The notes under the pieces were generated by a model that searched no databases, had not been told where the DNA came from, and saw only the letters and a list, made by a program, of their open reading frames with translations. Shown here in pieces: positions 18,083 through 25,276 of a stretch of 64,000 bases of DNA. The position numbers and the translations under genes were made by a program. The first letter of the stretch is position 1, and the number at the start of each line of letters is the position of its first letter. This DNA comes from Seonamhaeicola maritimus (lineage in GTDB: Bacteria; Bacteroidota; Bacteroidia; Flavobacteriales; Flavobacteriaceae), in contig NZ_VRKQ01000008.1 in the NCBI RefSeq assembly GCF_008056315.1, forward strand, positions 948,957 through 1,012,956, given 5' to 3'.

Positions 18083-19405
18083 ATGAAGAAACTAGCATTA
18101 CATTGGCAAATATTAATAGGAATGATACTTGGTGTCATTTTTGGTTTTATAATGGCTTCAGTAAATGGTCAAGGGTTTGTAATGGATTGGATTGAGCCCA
18201 TTGGAAAAATATTTGTTAAGTTATTAAAACTTATAGCAGTACCATTAATTTTGGCTTCCCTAATAAAAGGAATTTCAGACTTAAAGGATATCTCCAAATT
18301 CAAAAATATGGGGCTACGCACTATAGTCATTTATATTTTGACCACGGTTATCGCTATTACCATTGGTCTAGGTCTTGTTAATACTATAAAACCTGGTGAA
18401 GGCATTACAGAAGAAACGGTCACTATGCTTAAAGATAAGTATTCTTCTAGTGATAAAGCTCAAACAATACTTACAAACGCTCAGGCTCAAAAGGAAGCTG
18501 GACCACTGCAGTTTTTAGTTGATATGGTTCCTGACAATGCAGTATATGCCATGAGTAATAATAAGCTTATGTTGCAGGTTATTGTGTTTGCTATTCTTTT
18601 AGGTATATGCTTATTATTGGTGCCAGAGGAGAAAGCAAAACCATTGAAAAACTTTTTTGATTCGCTTAATGAAGTGGTTCTGAAAATGGTAGATTTAATT
18701 ATGTTAACTGCACCATATGCGGTTTTTGCATTATTAGCAACTGTAGTAGTTTCTGCTGACGATCCTGATATTCTTTTAGCTTTACTAAAATATTCAGGTG
18801 TTGTTGTTTTAGGGTTATTTCTAATGATTTGTTTCTATATGGTTTTAATATCCGTCTATGCCAAAAAATCGCCATTATGGTTTATAAGTAGAATAAGTCC
18901 AGCTCAATTATTAGCCTTTTCAACTAGTAGTAGTGCTGCTGCCTTACCTGTTACAATGGAACGCGTAGAAGAACATGTTGGTGTAGATAAGGAAATATCA
19001 AGTTTTGTGTTACCAGTAGGAGCAACCATAAATATGGACGGTACTAGTTTGTATCAAGGGGTTGCAGCTGTATTTATTATGCAAGTTTTATGGCCTGAAG
19101 GATTGGTTTTTAGCAATCAATTAATGATTATTCTAACAGCGCTATTGGCTTCTATAGGAAGTGCGGCAGTACCTGGAGCTGGAATGGTAATGTTAGTAAT
19201 TGTATTGGAAGCCATTGGATTTCCTTCTGATTTGTTGCCAATTGCTTTGGCTTTAATTTTTGCTGTTGATAGACCTTTGGATATGTGTAGAACTACTGTA
19301 AATGTTACAGGAGATGCGACGGTTTCAACAATTATCGCAAAATCATTAGGTAAGTTAGGAGAGCCTCATGTGAAAAATTGGGATGATAATTATCCGAATA
19401 AATAG
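18083..19405 (+). CDS. Dicarboxylate/amino acid:cation symporter (DAACS family)
   Basis: A 440-residue inner-membrane transporter with about eight hydrophobic helices and both signature re-entrant loops. The serine-rich one is AFSTSSSAAALPVT; the other is NMDGTSLYQGVAAVFI. RPLDMCRTTVNVTGDA near the C terminus is the conserved substrate-binding helix (Asp, Arg, Asn). Family members co-transport glutamate, aspartate or C4-dicarboxylates with Na+ or H+. The gene follows the saccharopine-dehydrogenase-like gene by 108 bp and precedes an M14 peptidase by 30 bp, consistent with amino-acid use. The residue pattern does not fix glutamate versus dicarboxylate preference for me. Confidence 0.92.
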   Translation: MKKLALHWQILIGMILGVIFGFIMASVNGQGFVMDWIEPIGKIFVKLLKLIAVPLILASLIKGISDLKDISKFKNMGLRTIVIYILTTVIAITIGLGLVNTIKPGEGITEETVTMLKDKYSSSDKAQTILTNAQAQKEAGPLQFLVDMVPDNAVYAMSNNKLMLQVIVFAILLGICLLLVPEEKAKPLKNFFDSLNEVVLKMVDLIMLTAPYAVFALLATVVVSADDPDILLALLKYSGVVVLGLFLMICFYMVLISVYAKKSPLWFISRISPAQLLAFSTSSSAAALPVTMERVEEHVGVDKEISSFVLPVGATINMDGTSLYQGVAAVFIMQVLWPEGLVFSNQLMIILTALLASIGSAAVPGAGMVMLVIVLEAIGFPSDLLPIALALIFAVDRPLDMCRTTVNVTGDATVSTIIAKSLGKLGEPHVKNWDDNYPNK

Positions 19406-19435
19406 TGAATTAAAGAAAAATAAATATTTAAAGAT

Positions 19436-21955
19436 ATGAGACCTTATATATTTGGTATTCTAATTTTTTGTATGGGATTATCCGGAGGGCAAAATCAATT
19501 TGATTTGTCCTATCATTTACCCCAAAATATCACTTATGATTCTAATATTCCTACACCATCAAGTGTGTTGGGGCATCAAGTAGGTGAATGGCATGTTACT
19601 CACGACAAACTTGTCGAGTATATGAAAGCTATTAGTATGGCTTCTGATAGGGTTTCTATTGAAGATAGAGGGAACACTTTTGAAGGACGACCTTTGCTAC
19701 TACTTACAATAACTTCAGCAGAAAATCATAAAAATATTGATAACATTAGGTTGAATCATTTAAAAATTATTGAATCCAAAAGTAATGAAATTAGTGTAGA
19801 GGAAATGCCTTTGGTTGTCTATCAAGGGTTTTCTATTCACGGAAATGAACCTAGCGGCTCAAACGCCAGTTTATTGCTGGCTTATTATTTGGCTGCGGCA
19901 CAAGGAGATGCTATTGAGGCATTATTGATGGATACGGTTATTTTGTTAGATCCTTCATTGAATCCTGACGGATTGCAGCGTTTTGCATCTTGGGTTAATG
20001 TAAATAAAAGTGAGCATATAAATCCGGACCCTAATGATAGAGAATATTATGAGGTTTGGCCTAAAGGAAGAACTAACCATTATTGGTTCGATTTAAATAG
20101 AGATTGGTTACCTGTACAATTGCCAGAGTCAAGGGCTCGAATTAACACCTATAATGAATGGATGCCAAATATTGTGACGGACCATCACGAAATGTCCGCC
20201 AACTCCACCTTCTTTTTTCAACCTGGAGTTCAATCAAGAGTGCACCCTTTAACACCCAAAGCTAATCAAGATTTAACCAAAGAAATTGCTAATTATCATG
20301 CCAAAGTTTTAGATGAGATTGGTTCTTTATACTTTACAGAGGAAAGATTTGATGATTATTACTATGGAAAGGGGTCAACCTTTCCAGATATTAATGGGGC
20401 CATTGGAATTTTGTTTGAACAAGCTAGTTCTAGAGGACATGCTCAGGAAACCGTAAACGGACTACTTACGTTCCCATTCACTATTCGTAATCAATTTAAA
20501 ACGGCTTTGTCAACATTGATGGCGGGAAAAGATATGCGAGTTAAGTTATTAAACTATCAAAAGGACTTTTTTAATAATGTAAGAATTGAAAATACTAAGA
20601 GTAATTTTAAAGCCATTGTCTTTGGAGATGAAAAAGATCAAGCTAAAACCTTTCATCTAGCGGAAGTTTTAAAGAGACATGAAATTAAGTTTAATAAGCT
20701 TAAGTCTGATATTAGTATTAATGGGAAATCATTTAAAAGAGAGACCAGTTTTATTGTTCCCATCAATCAAACCAAGAGTAAAATAGTGAAAGCTATTTTT
20801 GAAAAACGTACCTTCTTTAAGGATAGTTTGTTTTATGATATTTCAGCATGGACGTATCCAATGGCATTTAATTTGGATTATGCAGAGTTAAAATCTACCA
20901 ATGATATAGGAGTTCCAGTAAATAGTCTTGTACTGCAGGAAGGACGGGTTTCCTCGAGAAGTAATTATGCTTATCTTATGGAATGGCATGAATATTATGT
21001 CCCCAAAGCACTTAATAAAATATTGGATAGAGGAATTAGGGCAAAAGTAGGCTTGAAACCTTTTTCATTGGGTAACAAATCATATGATTACGGTACTATT
21101 TTAATCCCAATTCAAGGTCAGAAATTAAACGATAAAGATTTGTTTGATTTTCTAGTTGCGGTTGCAAAGGAGAGTAGTGTTAATATTCAAGGAGTAAGTA
21201 CAGGTTTAACAAAAGGTATTGATTTAGGAAGTCCTCAATTCAAATCTTTGGAGGACCATAAAGTTGCTATGGTTGTTGGAGATGGGATCAGGTCTTATGA
21301 CGCTGGTGAGATATGGCATCTCTTTGATCAGCGTTACCAAATGAATTTATCTAAATTGGATATGTATCGATTGAAAAATGTAAATCTTTCAAAATACAGT
21401 ACTTTAATACTACCTAGTGGAACCCCTAATCTTAGTTCTGAAACTATTGAGAAACTAATGATCTGGGTTAAAAGTGGTGGCACATTAATTGGATATAAAG
21501 ATGTGGTTAAATGGTTAGTATCTAAAAAGTTTATAGAGTTGGAATTTGAGAAAGTTGCTGTGCCAGCTAATAATGTGACTTTTGAACAGAAAGCTGATTT
21601 TAAAGGAGCACAAGTTATTGGTGGAGCCATTTTTGAAGCTGAATTAGATAGATCTCATCCAATAAATTTTGGTTTTAAAAACAAAAAACTACCTATGTTT
21701 AGAAGAACCAAAATTTTTATTAAACCAGATAGTTTAAGTTATAACAACCCAATTAAGTATGCTAATAAGCCATTGTTAAGTGGTTATGTATCAGAGCCTA
21801 ATTTAAATGTTTTAGAGGGGACTGTTCCTTTTCAAGTCAAAAAACGAGGGAAGGGGAAGGTTGTGGTGTTTACTGACAATACTAACTTTAGAGGCTTTTG
21901 GTATGGCACTAACAAGCTGTTAATGAATGCCATTTTTTTTGCCAACTTAATGTAA
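19436..21955 (+). CDS. M14 family zinc carboxypeptidase, exported
   Basis: An 839-residue secreted metallopeptidase: signal peptide about 1-18, then an M14 catalytic domain. Zinc ligands are His135 and Glu138 (SIHGNEPSGSNAS) and a His of the TDHHEM motif (250 or 251). ILLDPSLNPDGLQRF is the conserved substrate-binding segment, and a later GILFEQASSRG supplies the likely catalytic Glu. The C-terminal third (about 600-839) resembles a glutamine-amidotransferase-like fold (STLILPSGTPNLSSE, WVKSGGTLIGYKDVV) seen in large Bacteroidota M14 proteins. It is 16 bp upstream of an exported isoaspartyl peptidase, suggesting joint scavenging of peptides. Confidence 0.88.
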   Translation: MRPYIFGILIFCMGLSGGQNQFDLSYHLPQNITYDSNIPTPSSVLGHQVGEWHVTHDKLVEYMKAISMASDRVSIEDRGNTFEGRPLLLLTITSAENHKNIDNIRLNHLKIIESKSNEISVEEMPLVVYQGFSIHGNEPSGSNASLLLAYYLAAAQGDAIEALLMDTVILLDPSLNPDGLQRFASWVNVNKSEHINPDPNDREYYEVWPKGRTNHYWFDLNRDWLPVQLPESRARINTYNEWMPNIVTDHHEMSANSTFFFQPGVQSRVHPLTPKANQDLTKEIANYHAKVLDEIGSLYFTEERFDDYYYGKGSTFPDINGAIGILFEQASSRGHAQETVNGLLTFPFTIRNQFKTALSTLMAGKDMRVKLLNYQKDFFNNVRIENTKSNFKAIVFGDEKDQAKTFHLAEVLKRHEIKFNKLKSDISINGKSFKRETSFIVPINQTKSKIVKAIFEKRTFFKDSLFYDISAWTYPMAFNLDYAELKSTNDIGVPVNSLVLQEGRVSSRSNYAYLMEWHEYYVPKALNKILDRGIRAKVGLKPFSLGNKSYDYGTILIPIQGQKLNDKDLFDFLVAVAKESSVNIQGVSTGLTKGIDLGSPQFKSLEDHKVAMVVGDGIRSYDAGEIWHLFDQRYQMNLSKLDMYRLKNVNLSKYSTLILPSGTPNLSSETIEKLMIWVKSGGTLIGYKDVVKWLVSKKFIELEFEKVAVPANNVTFEQKADFKGAQVIGGAIFEAELDRSHPINFGFKNKKLPMFRRTKIFIKPDSLSYNNPIKYANKPLLSGYVSEPNLNVLEGTVPFQVKKRGKGKVVVFTDNTNFRGFWYGTNKLLMNAIFFANLM

Positions 21956-21971
21956 GTTAATAATTAGAAAT

Positions 21972-23024
21972 ATGAAAAATTTAGCATTAGTCTTTATTTT
22001 TTTCGGAATAGTTTTGTCATGTATAAATGATTCAAATAGAAAAGAAGGAACTCCAGAATCCAAACCAAACTCATTTGCCATTGTTATTCATGGAGGTGCT
22101 GGTGATGGGTTAATGAAAGGTAATTTTGATGATGAGATTCAAGGAGTTTACACTCAAAAACTTCAAGAAGCTTTGGACTCCGGTTTTGAAGTTCTAGAAA
22201 ACAGTGGTTCATCTATAGATGCTATTCAAGCTGCTATTTGCGTTTTAGAAAATTCACCTTTATTTAATGCAGGAAAAGGTGCCGTATACAATATTGATGG
22301 CAACCAGGAAATGGATGCCTCAATTATGGAAGGCAATACCCTAAATAGTGGTGCGGTAGCCGGTATCAATCATGTAAAGAATCCTATTTTGGCGGCTAGA
22401 ATAGTTATGGATAGTACTGCGCATGTAATGCTTTCAGGTAAAGGAGCTGAACAAGCTATGGAACAATTTGGGTTAGAGATGGTTGATAGTACTTATTTTT
22501 TTACTAGTAGTGGATATAATGATTTAAAAAGAATTAAGCTGCAAGAAAATGATAATGCAATTGATAATAATTCAATATTAAATAAGAACTTTTTAGGTGA
22601 TAGTAAATATGGAACGGTTGGTGCAGTTGCCATTGATAAAGAAGGTAACATTGCTGCAGGTACTTCAACGGGAGGAATGACCAATAAAAAATATGGTAGA
22701 ATTGGAGACTCACCTATTATAGGAGCTGGGACCTATGCTAATAATTTAACTTGTGGAATTTCCGCAACTGGAACGGGCGAGTATTTTATTAGAACTGTTG
22801 CGGCTCATGAAGTGTCTAATTTAATTCAGTATAAAAAAGTAAGCCCACAAGATGCTTTACATGAAGTTTTGAACAACCAAATAGGAAAACTTGGAGGTAA
22901 GGGTGGTATGATTCTTTTAGACAAAAATGCTAATATCTTTTGGGATTTTAACACAAAAGGGATGTGTAGGGGTTATAAAAAATCAACCGGTGAAAATGTC
23001 GTAGAAATGTTTGGATTAGATTAA
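21972..23024 (+). CDS. Isoaspartyl peptidase/L-asparaginase (plant-type Ntn hydrolase), lipoprotein
   Basis: A 350-residue N-terminal-nucleophile hydrolase precursor. The lipobox (VLSC, Cys17) implies a membrane-anchored periplasmic enzyme. The body starts FAIVIHGGAGDG, typical of the family. The autocleavage/nucleophile Thr215 lies in SKYGTVGAVAID, and the substrate loop STGGMTNKKYGRIGDSPIIGAGTYA follows. The enzyme self-cleaves before Thr and hydrolyses beta-aspartyl dipeptides or asparagine. It lies 16 bp after the M14 peptidase. Its stop codon directly abuts the stop of the convergent gene at 23025, and the overlap is an inverted repeat. Confidence 0.9.
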   Translation: MKNLALVFIFFGIVLSCINDSNRKEGTPESKPNSFAIVIHGGAGDGLMKGNFDDEIQGVYTQKLQEALDSGFEVLENSGSSIDAIQAAICVLENSPLFNAGKGAVYNIDGNQEMDASIMEGNTLNSGAVAGINHVKNPILAARIVMDSTAHVMLSGKGAEQAMEQFGLEMVDSTYFFTSSGYNDLKRIKLQENDNAIDNNSILNKNFLGDSKYGTVGAVAIDKEGNIAAGTSTGGMTNKKYGRIGDSPIIGAGTYANNLTCGISATGTGEYFIRTVAAHEVSNLIQYKKVSPQDALHEVLNNQIGKLGGKGGMILLDKNANIFWDFNTKGMCRGYKKSTGENVVEMFGLD

Positions 23025-23038
23025 CTATTCTAATCTAA
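23016..23038. terminator. Inverted repeat spanning convergent stop codons
   Basis: TTAGATTA (23016-23023) and TAATCTAA (23031-23038) form a perfect 8-bp stem around a 7-nt loop. The stop codons of both convergent genes (TAA at 23022-23024, and TAG on the minus strand at 23025-23027) lie inside it. It is AT-only in much of the stem and has no long T-tract, so it is a weak terminator candidate. Confidence 0.4.
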
Positions 23039-23498
23039 CGTAGTTTTCTGCAAAAACAGGATGACCCTCTTCATCTATTTGAATTTGGCTGAATTTGTCC
23101 TTCTCTAAATTATATTTAAATACAAATTCAGGGTTTTTTGCAATAAACTGACTCATTTTTATAGAACCATATTCTAAAGTTTCAGTTAAAAGAGTATCTG
23201 TTACCTTATAACTTCCATAACCAAACCACTCAGAGGAATCAGCAGAAATATTTCTACACCACATAACATTTTTATTAGTGAAAACTTTAATATGTCTATT
23301 AGCCTCGTTTGATTTAAAGGTGTCAGTAACCACGCCATCATTGTAATTGTAAAAACTAGTTCTTTCCCAAGTGCCTTTCAGTGAAAGACTACTTTCTTCA
23401 TTAGAATTTACGGAAGTTATGTCGGTTTTTTCTTTTGTATTATTACAAGAAAACGCTATAAATAAAAAGACCGTTAAAAGTAACACACTGTTTCTCAT
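23025..23498 (-). CDS. Small lipoprotein, unknown function
   Basis: A 157-residue protein with a clear lipobox (FIAFSC, Cys18) and an Asn/Ser/Glu-rich linker. A single beta-rich domain follows (SLKGTWERTSFYNYNDG, VMWCRNISADSSEWFGYGSY, DTLLTETLEYGS), which has the look of a lipocalin-like fold in Bacteroidota. I cannot assign a function. It converges on the isoaspartyl peptidase with touching stop codons and has its own upstream region of 307 bp shared with trxB. Confidence 0.75.
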   Translation of the reverse strand: MRNSVLLLTVFLFIAFSCNNTKEKTDITSVNSNEESSLSLKGTWERTSFYNYNDGVVTDTFKSNEANRHIKVFTNKNVMWCRNISADSSEWFGYGSYKVTDTLLTETLEYGSIKMSQFIAKNPEFVFKYNLEKDKFSQIQIDEEGHPVFAENYVRLE

Positions 23499-23805
23499 GA
23501 TGGTAAGTTTTTTGGTTTATAACAAGTTACAAAAAAAAATAATATGTAAGACTTTAATCATAAATATTAAATTTCGATTATTGTATTGAAAGCAATAAAA
23601 AATATTAAAAGTGTATAATTCAATTTGTTATAAAATATAATAAGGGTATTTAATTGAAAATGCGTCTAATAAAGGAGAAAGGGTGTAGTTTGGAGCTACT
23701 TTCTTATATAGTTATAGTTTATATTTTTATAAAAACTGTTGATAACTTATAAGTAAGGATTTCTTTAAAAATTCTACATTTGTTTAATTAAATTAAGATA
23801 AAAAT
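23499..23805. other. Divergent intergenic region, lipoprotein / trxB
   Basis: 307 very AT-rich bases with no coding frame I can support. The only promoter-like element seen is TACATTTG at 23775-23782, an exact TAnnTTTG (-7 type) match 23 bp before the trxB ATG; no convincing -33 box lies at the usual spacing. No repeat or operator of the kind found in the glycan loci was seen. Confidence 0.5.
23775..23782 (+). promoter_or_regulatory. Possible Bacteroidota -7 box for trxB
   Basis: TACATTTG fits the TAnnTTTG -7 consensus and lies 23 bp before the trxB start codon. No TTTG at 19-23 bp upstream supports it, so the call rests on one box. Confidence 0.3.
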
Positions 23806-24786
23806 ATGTCTGATACAATTGAAAGAGTTAAGTGCCTAATTATAGGTTCAGGACCTGCAGGATATACTGCTGCCATTTATGCTGCAAGAGCTAATATGAA
23901 TCCTGTTTTATATCAAGGAACACAACCAGGTGGACAATTAACCACAACTAATGAGGTTGAGAATTTCCCTGGATATCCAGATGGTGTAACAGGGCCAGAA
24001 ATGATGATGCAGCTTCAGGCACAAGCACAACGTTTTGATGCCGATGTTCGAGATGGCTGGATTACTAAAGTTGATTTTTCTGGAAGTATACATAAAGTAT
24101 GGGTTAATGATACTAAAGAGATTCAATGTGATACGGTAATTATTTCTACCGGAGCATCTGCAAAATATTTAGGATTGGATTCTGAACAGAAATATTTGAA
24201 ATTGGGAGGTGGAGTTTCGGCTTGTGCTGTATGTGACGGGTTTTTTTACCGAAACCAGGAGGTAGTAATTGTTGGTGCTGGAGATTCCGCTTGTGAAGAA
24301 GCACACTACTTATCAAAATTATGTAAAAAAGTAACTATGATTGTTAGAAGAGATGTTTTCAGAGCTTCTAAAATAATGGCTGCAAGAGTGAAAAATACTG
24401 AGAATATTGAAATTTTATTCAACACTGAAACAGATGAGGTTTTAGGAGATGGACAAGTAGTAACTGGAGTAAGAGTATTTAATAATAAAACTGGTGAAAA
24501 ACATGAAATTCCTGTAACAGGATTCTTTGTGGCTATTGGTCATAAACCTAATACAGATATCTTTAAAGGGTTTTTAGATTTAGATGAAACAGGGTATATT
24601 ATAAATACGCCTGGAACTTCAAAAACAAATATAGAAGGTGTATTTGTTTCTGGTGATGCTGCAGATCATGTTTATAGACAGGCAGTTACGGCTGCAGGTA
24701 CTGGTTGTATGGCTGCTTTGGATGCAGAACGTTATTTAGCTGCTAAAGATTCAACTTTTGAAGTTTCTACTTCAACTTATAATTAA
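23806..24786 (+). CDS. trxB: Thioredoxin reductase
   Basis: A 326-residue cytosolic NADPH-dependent flavoenzyme that reduces thioredoxin. FAD-binding IIGSGPAGYTAAIYAARAN is at the N terminus and the redox-active CAVC (Cys140, Cys143) is in VSACAVCDGFF. The NADPH-binding IVGAGDSACEEAHYL and the C-terminal FAD segment VFVSGDAADHVYRQAVTAAGTGCMAA complete it. The length is normal for the low-molecular-weight class. It is monocistronic, ending in a strong terminator before tRNA-Pro, and looks like a core genome gene. Confidence 0.96.
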   Translation: MSDTIERVKCLIIGSGPAGYTAAIYAARANMNPVLYQGTQPGGQLTTTNEVENFPGYPDGVTGPEMMMQLQAQAQRFDADVRDGWITKVDFSGSIHKVWVNDTKEIQCDTVIISTGASAKYLGLDSEQKYLKLGGGVSACAVCDGFFYRNQEVVIVGAGDSACEEAHYLSKLCKKVTMIVRRDVFRASKIMAARVKNTENIEILFNTETDEVLGDGQVVTGVRVFNNKTGEKHEIPVTGFFVAIGHKPNTDIFKGFLDLDETGYIINTPGTSKTNIEGVFVSGDAADHVYRQAVTAAGTGCMAALDAERYLAAKDSTFEVSTSTYN

Positions 24787-24802
24787 GAAGATTTTTTAAT
24801 AA

Positions 24803-24841
24803 ACAAAAGCCAAAGTTTAAATACTTTGGCTTTTGTATTTT
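24803..24841 (+). terminator. Rho-independent terminator of trxB
   Basis: A perfect 14-bp stem (24803-24816 with 24823-24836) around TTAAAT, followed by a T-rich run. It lies 16 bp after the trxB stop. Confidence 0.88.
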
Positions 24842-24876
24842 TATAAAAATATGTTTCTTTGAAAACAATTTTTAAA

Positions 24877-24951
24877 CGGGATGTGGCGCAGTCCGGTTAG
24901 CGTACACGGCTGGGGGCCGTGTGGTCGCAGGTTCAAATCCTGTCATCCCGA
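24877..24951 (+). tRNA. tRNA-Pro (anticodon GGG)
   Basis: Cloverleaf drawn by hand. The acceptor stem CGGGATG (24877-24883) pairs with CATCCCG (24944-24950), with discriminator A at 24951. The anticodon stem CACGG/CCGTG encloses the loop CTGGGGG, giving anticodon GGG. The T-arm is CAGGTTCAAATCCTG. CCA is not encoded, as is common in Bacteroidota. It lies between the trxB terminator and a second terminator, so it is probably transcribed alone. Confidence 0.95.
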
Positions 24952-25276
24952 CAAACTAAGTTTAGGTACATGAAAACACTGATAATTTTTTAATTATCAG
25001 TGTTTTTGTTTTATAATCTAATAACTAAAATACTAAAACAGAAGTTGTATTTACAGTTACTTATTTCATTTTAAATGTTTTTATTACGTTGATGATTCTT
25101 AGATATTCCTTTTTAGCGTCTATGATAGTTTTTTTTGATAAATCTTGATTCATTTTAGATAGTTATTGTGACCTTTTTGCTTTCCGGAATTTCAATATTT
25201 GTTTCGTAAATTTGAGATATTCCGTTTACTATTACATTTTTATTGAAACAACCCATATTTTAAAACATTATAACAA
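24952..25276. other. Intergenic region, tRNA-Pro to GH2 operon
   Basis: 325 bases with no supported gene. It holds the tRNA terminator (24973-25012) and, further on, TAAATTTG at 25207-25214, an exact -7-type box 63 bp before the GH2 start; a TTTG at 25176-25179 is too far away to be an ideal -33 box. A poor copy of the TACA repeat (25233, second half CATA) lacks the conserved inner bases. No direct repeat of the tRNA 3' end was seen here. Confidence 0.5.
24973..25012 (+). terminator. Rho-independent terminator after tRNA-Pro
   Basis: A perfect 15-bp stem (24973-24987 with 24992-25006) around a TTTT loop, followed by a T-rich stretch, 21 bp after the tRNA. Confidence 0.85.

Noticed and set aside
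24877-24951. tRNA-Pro as a proven integration site
   Set aside because: There is no integrase gene and no visible duplicate of the tRNA 3' end in the window.
25233-25257. TACA repeat copy upstream of GH2
   Set aside because: The first TACAT is present, but the second half-site is CATA and the inner AT is out of register; in AT-rich DNA this is expected by chance.
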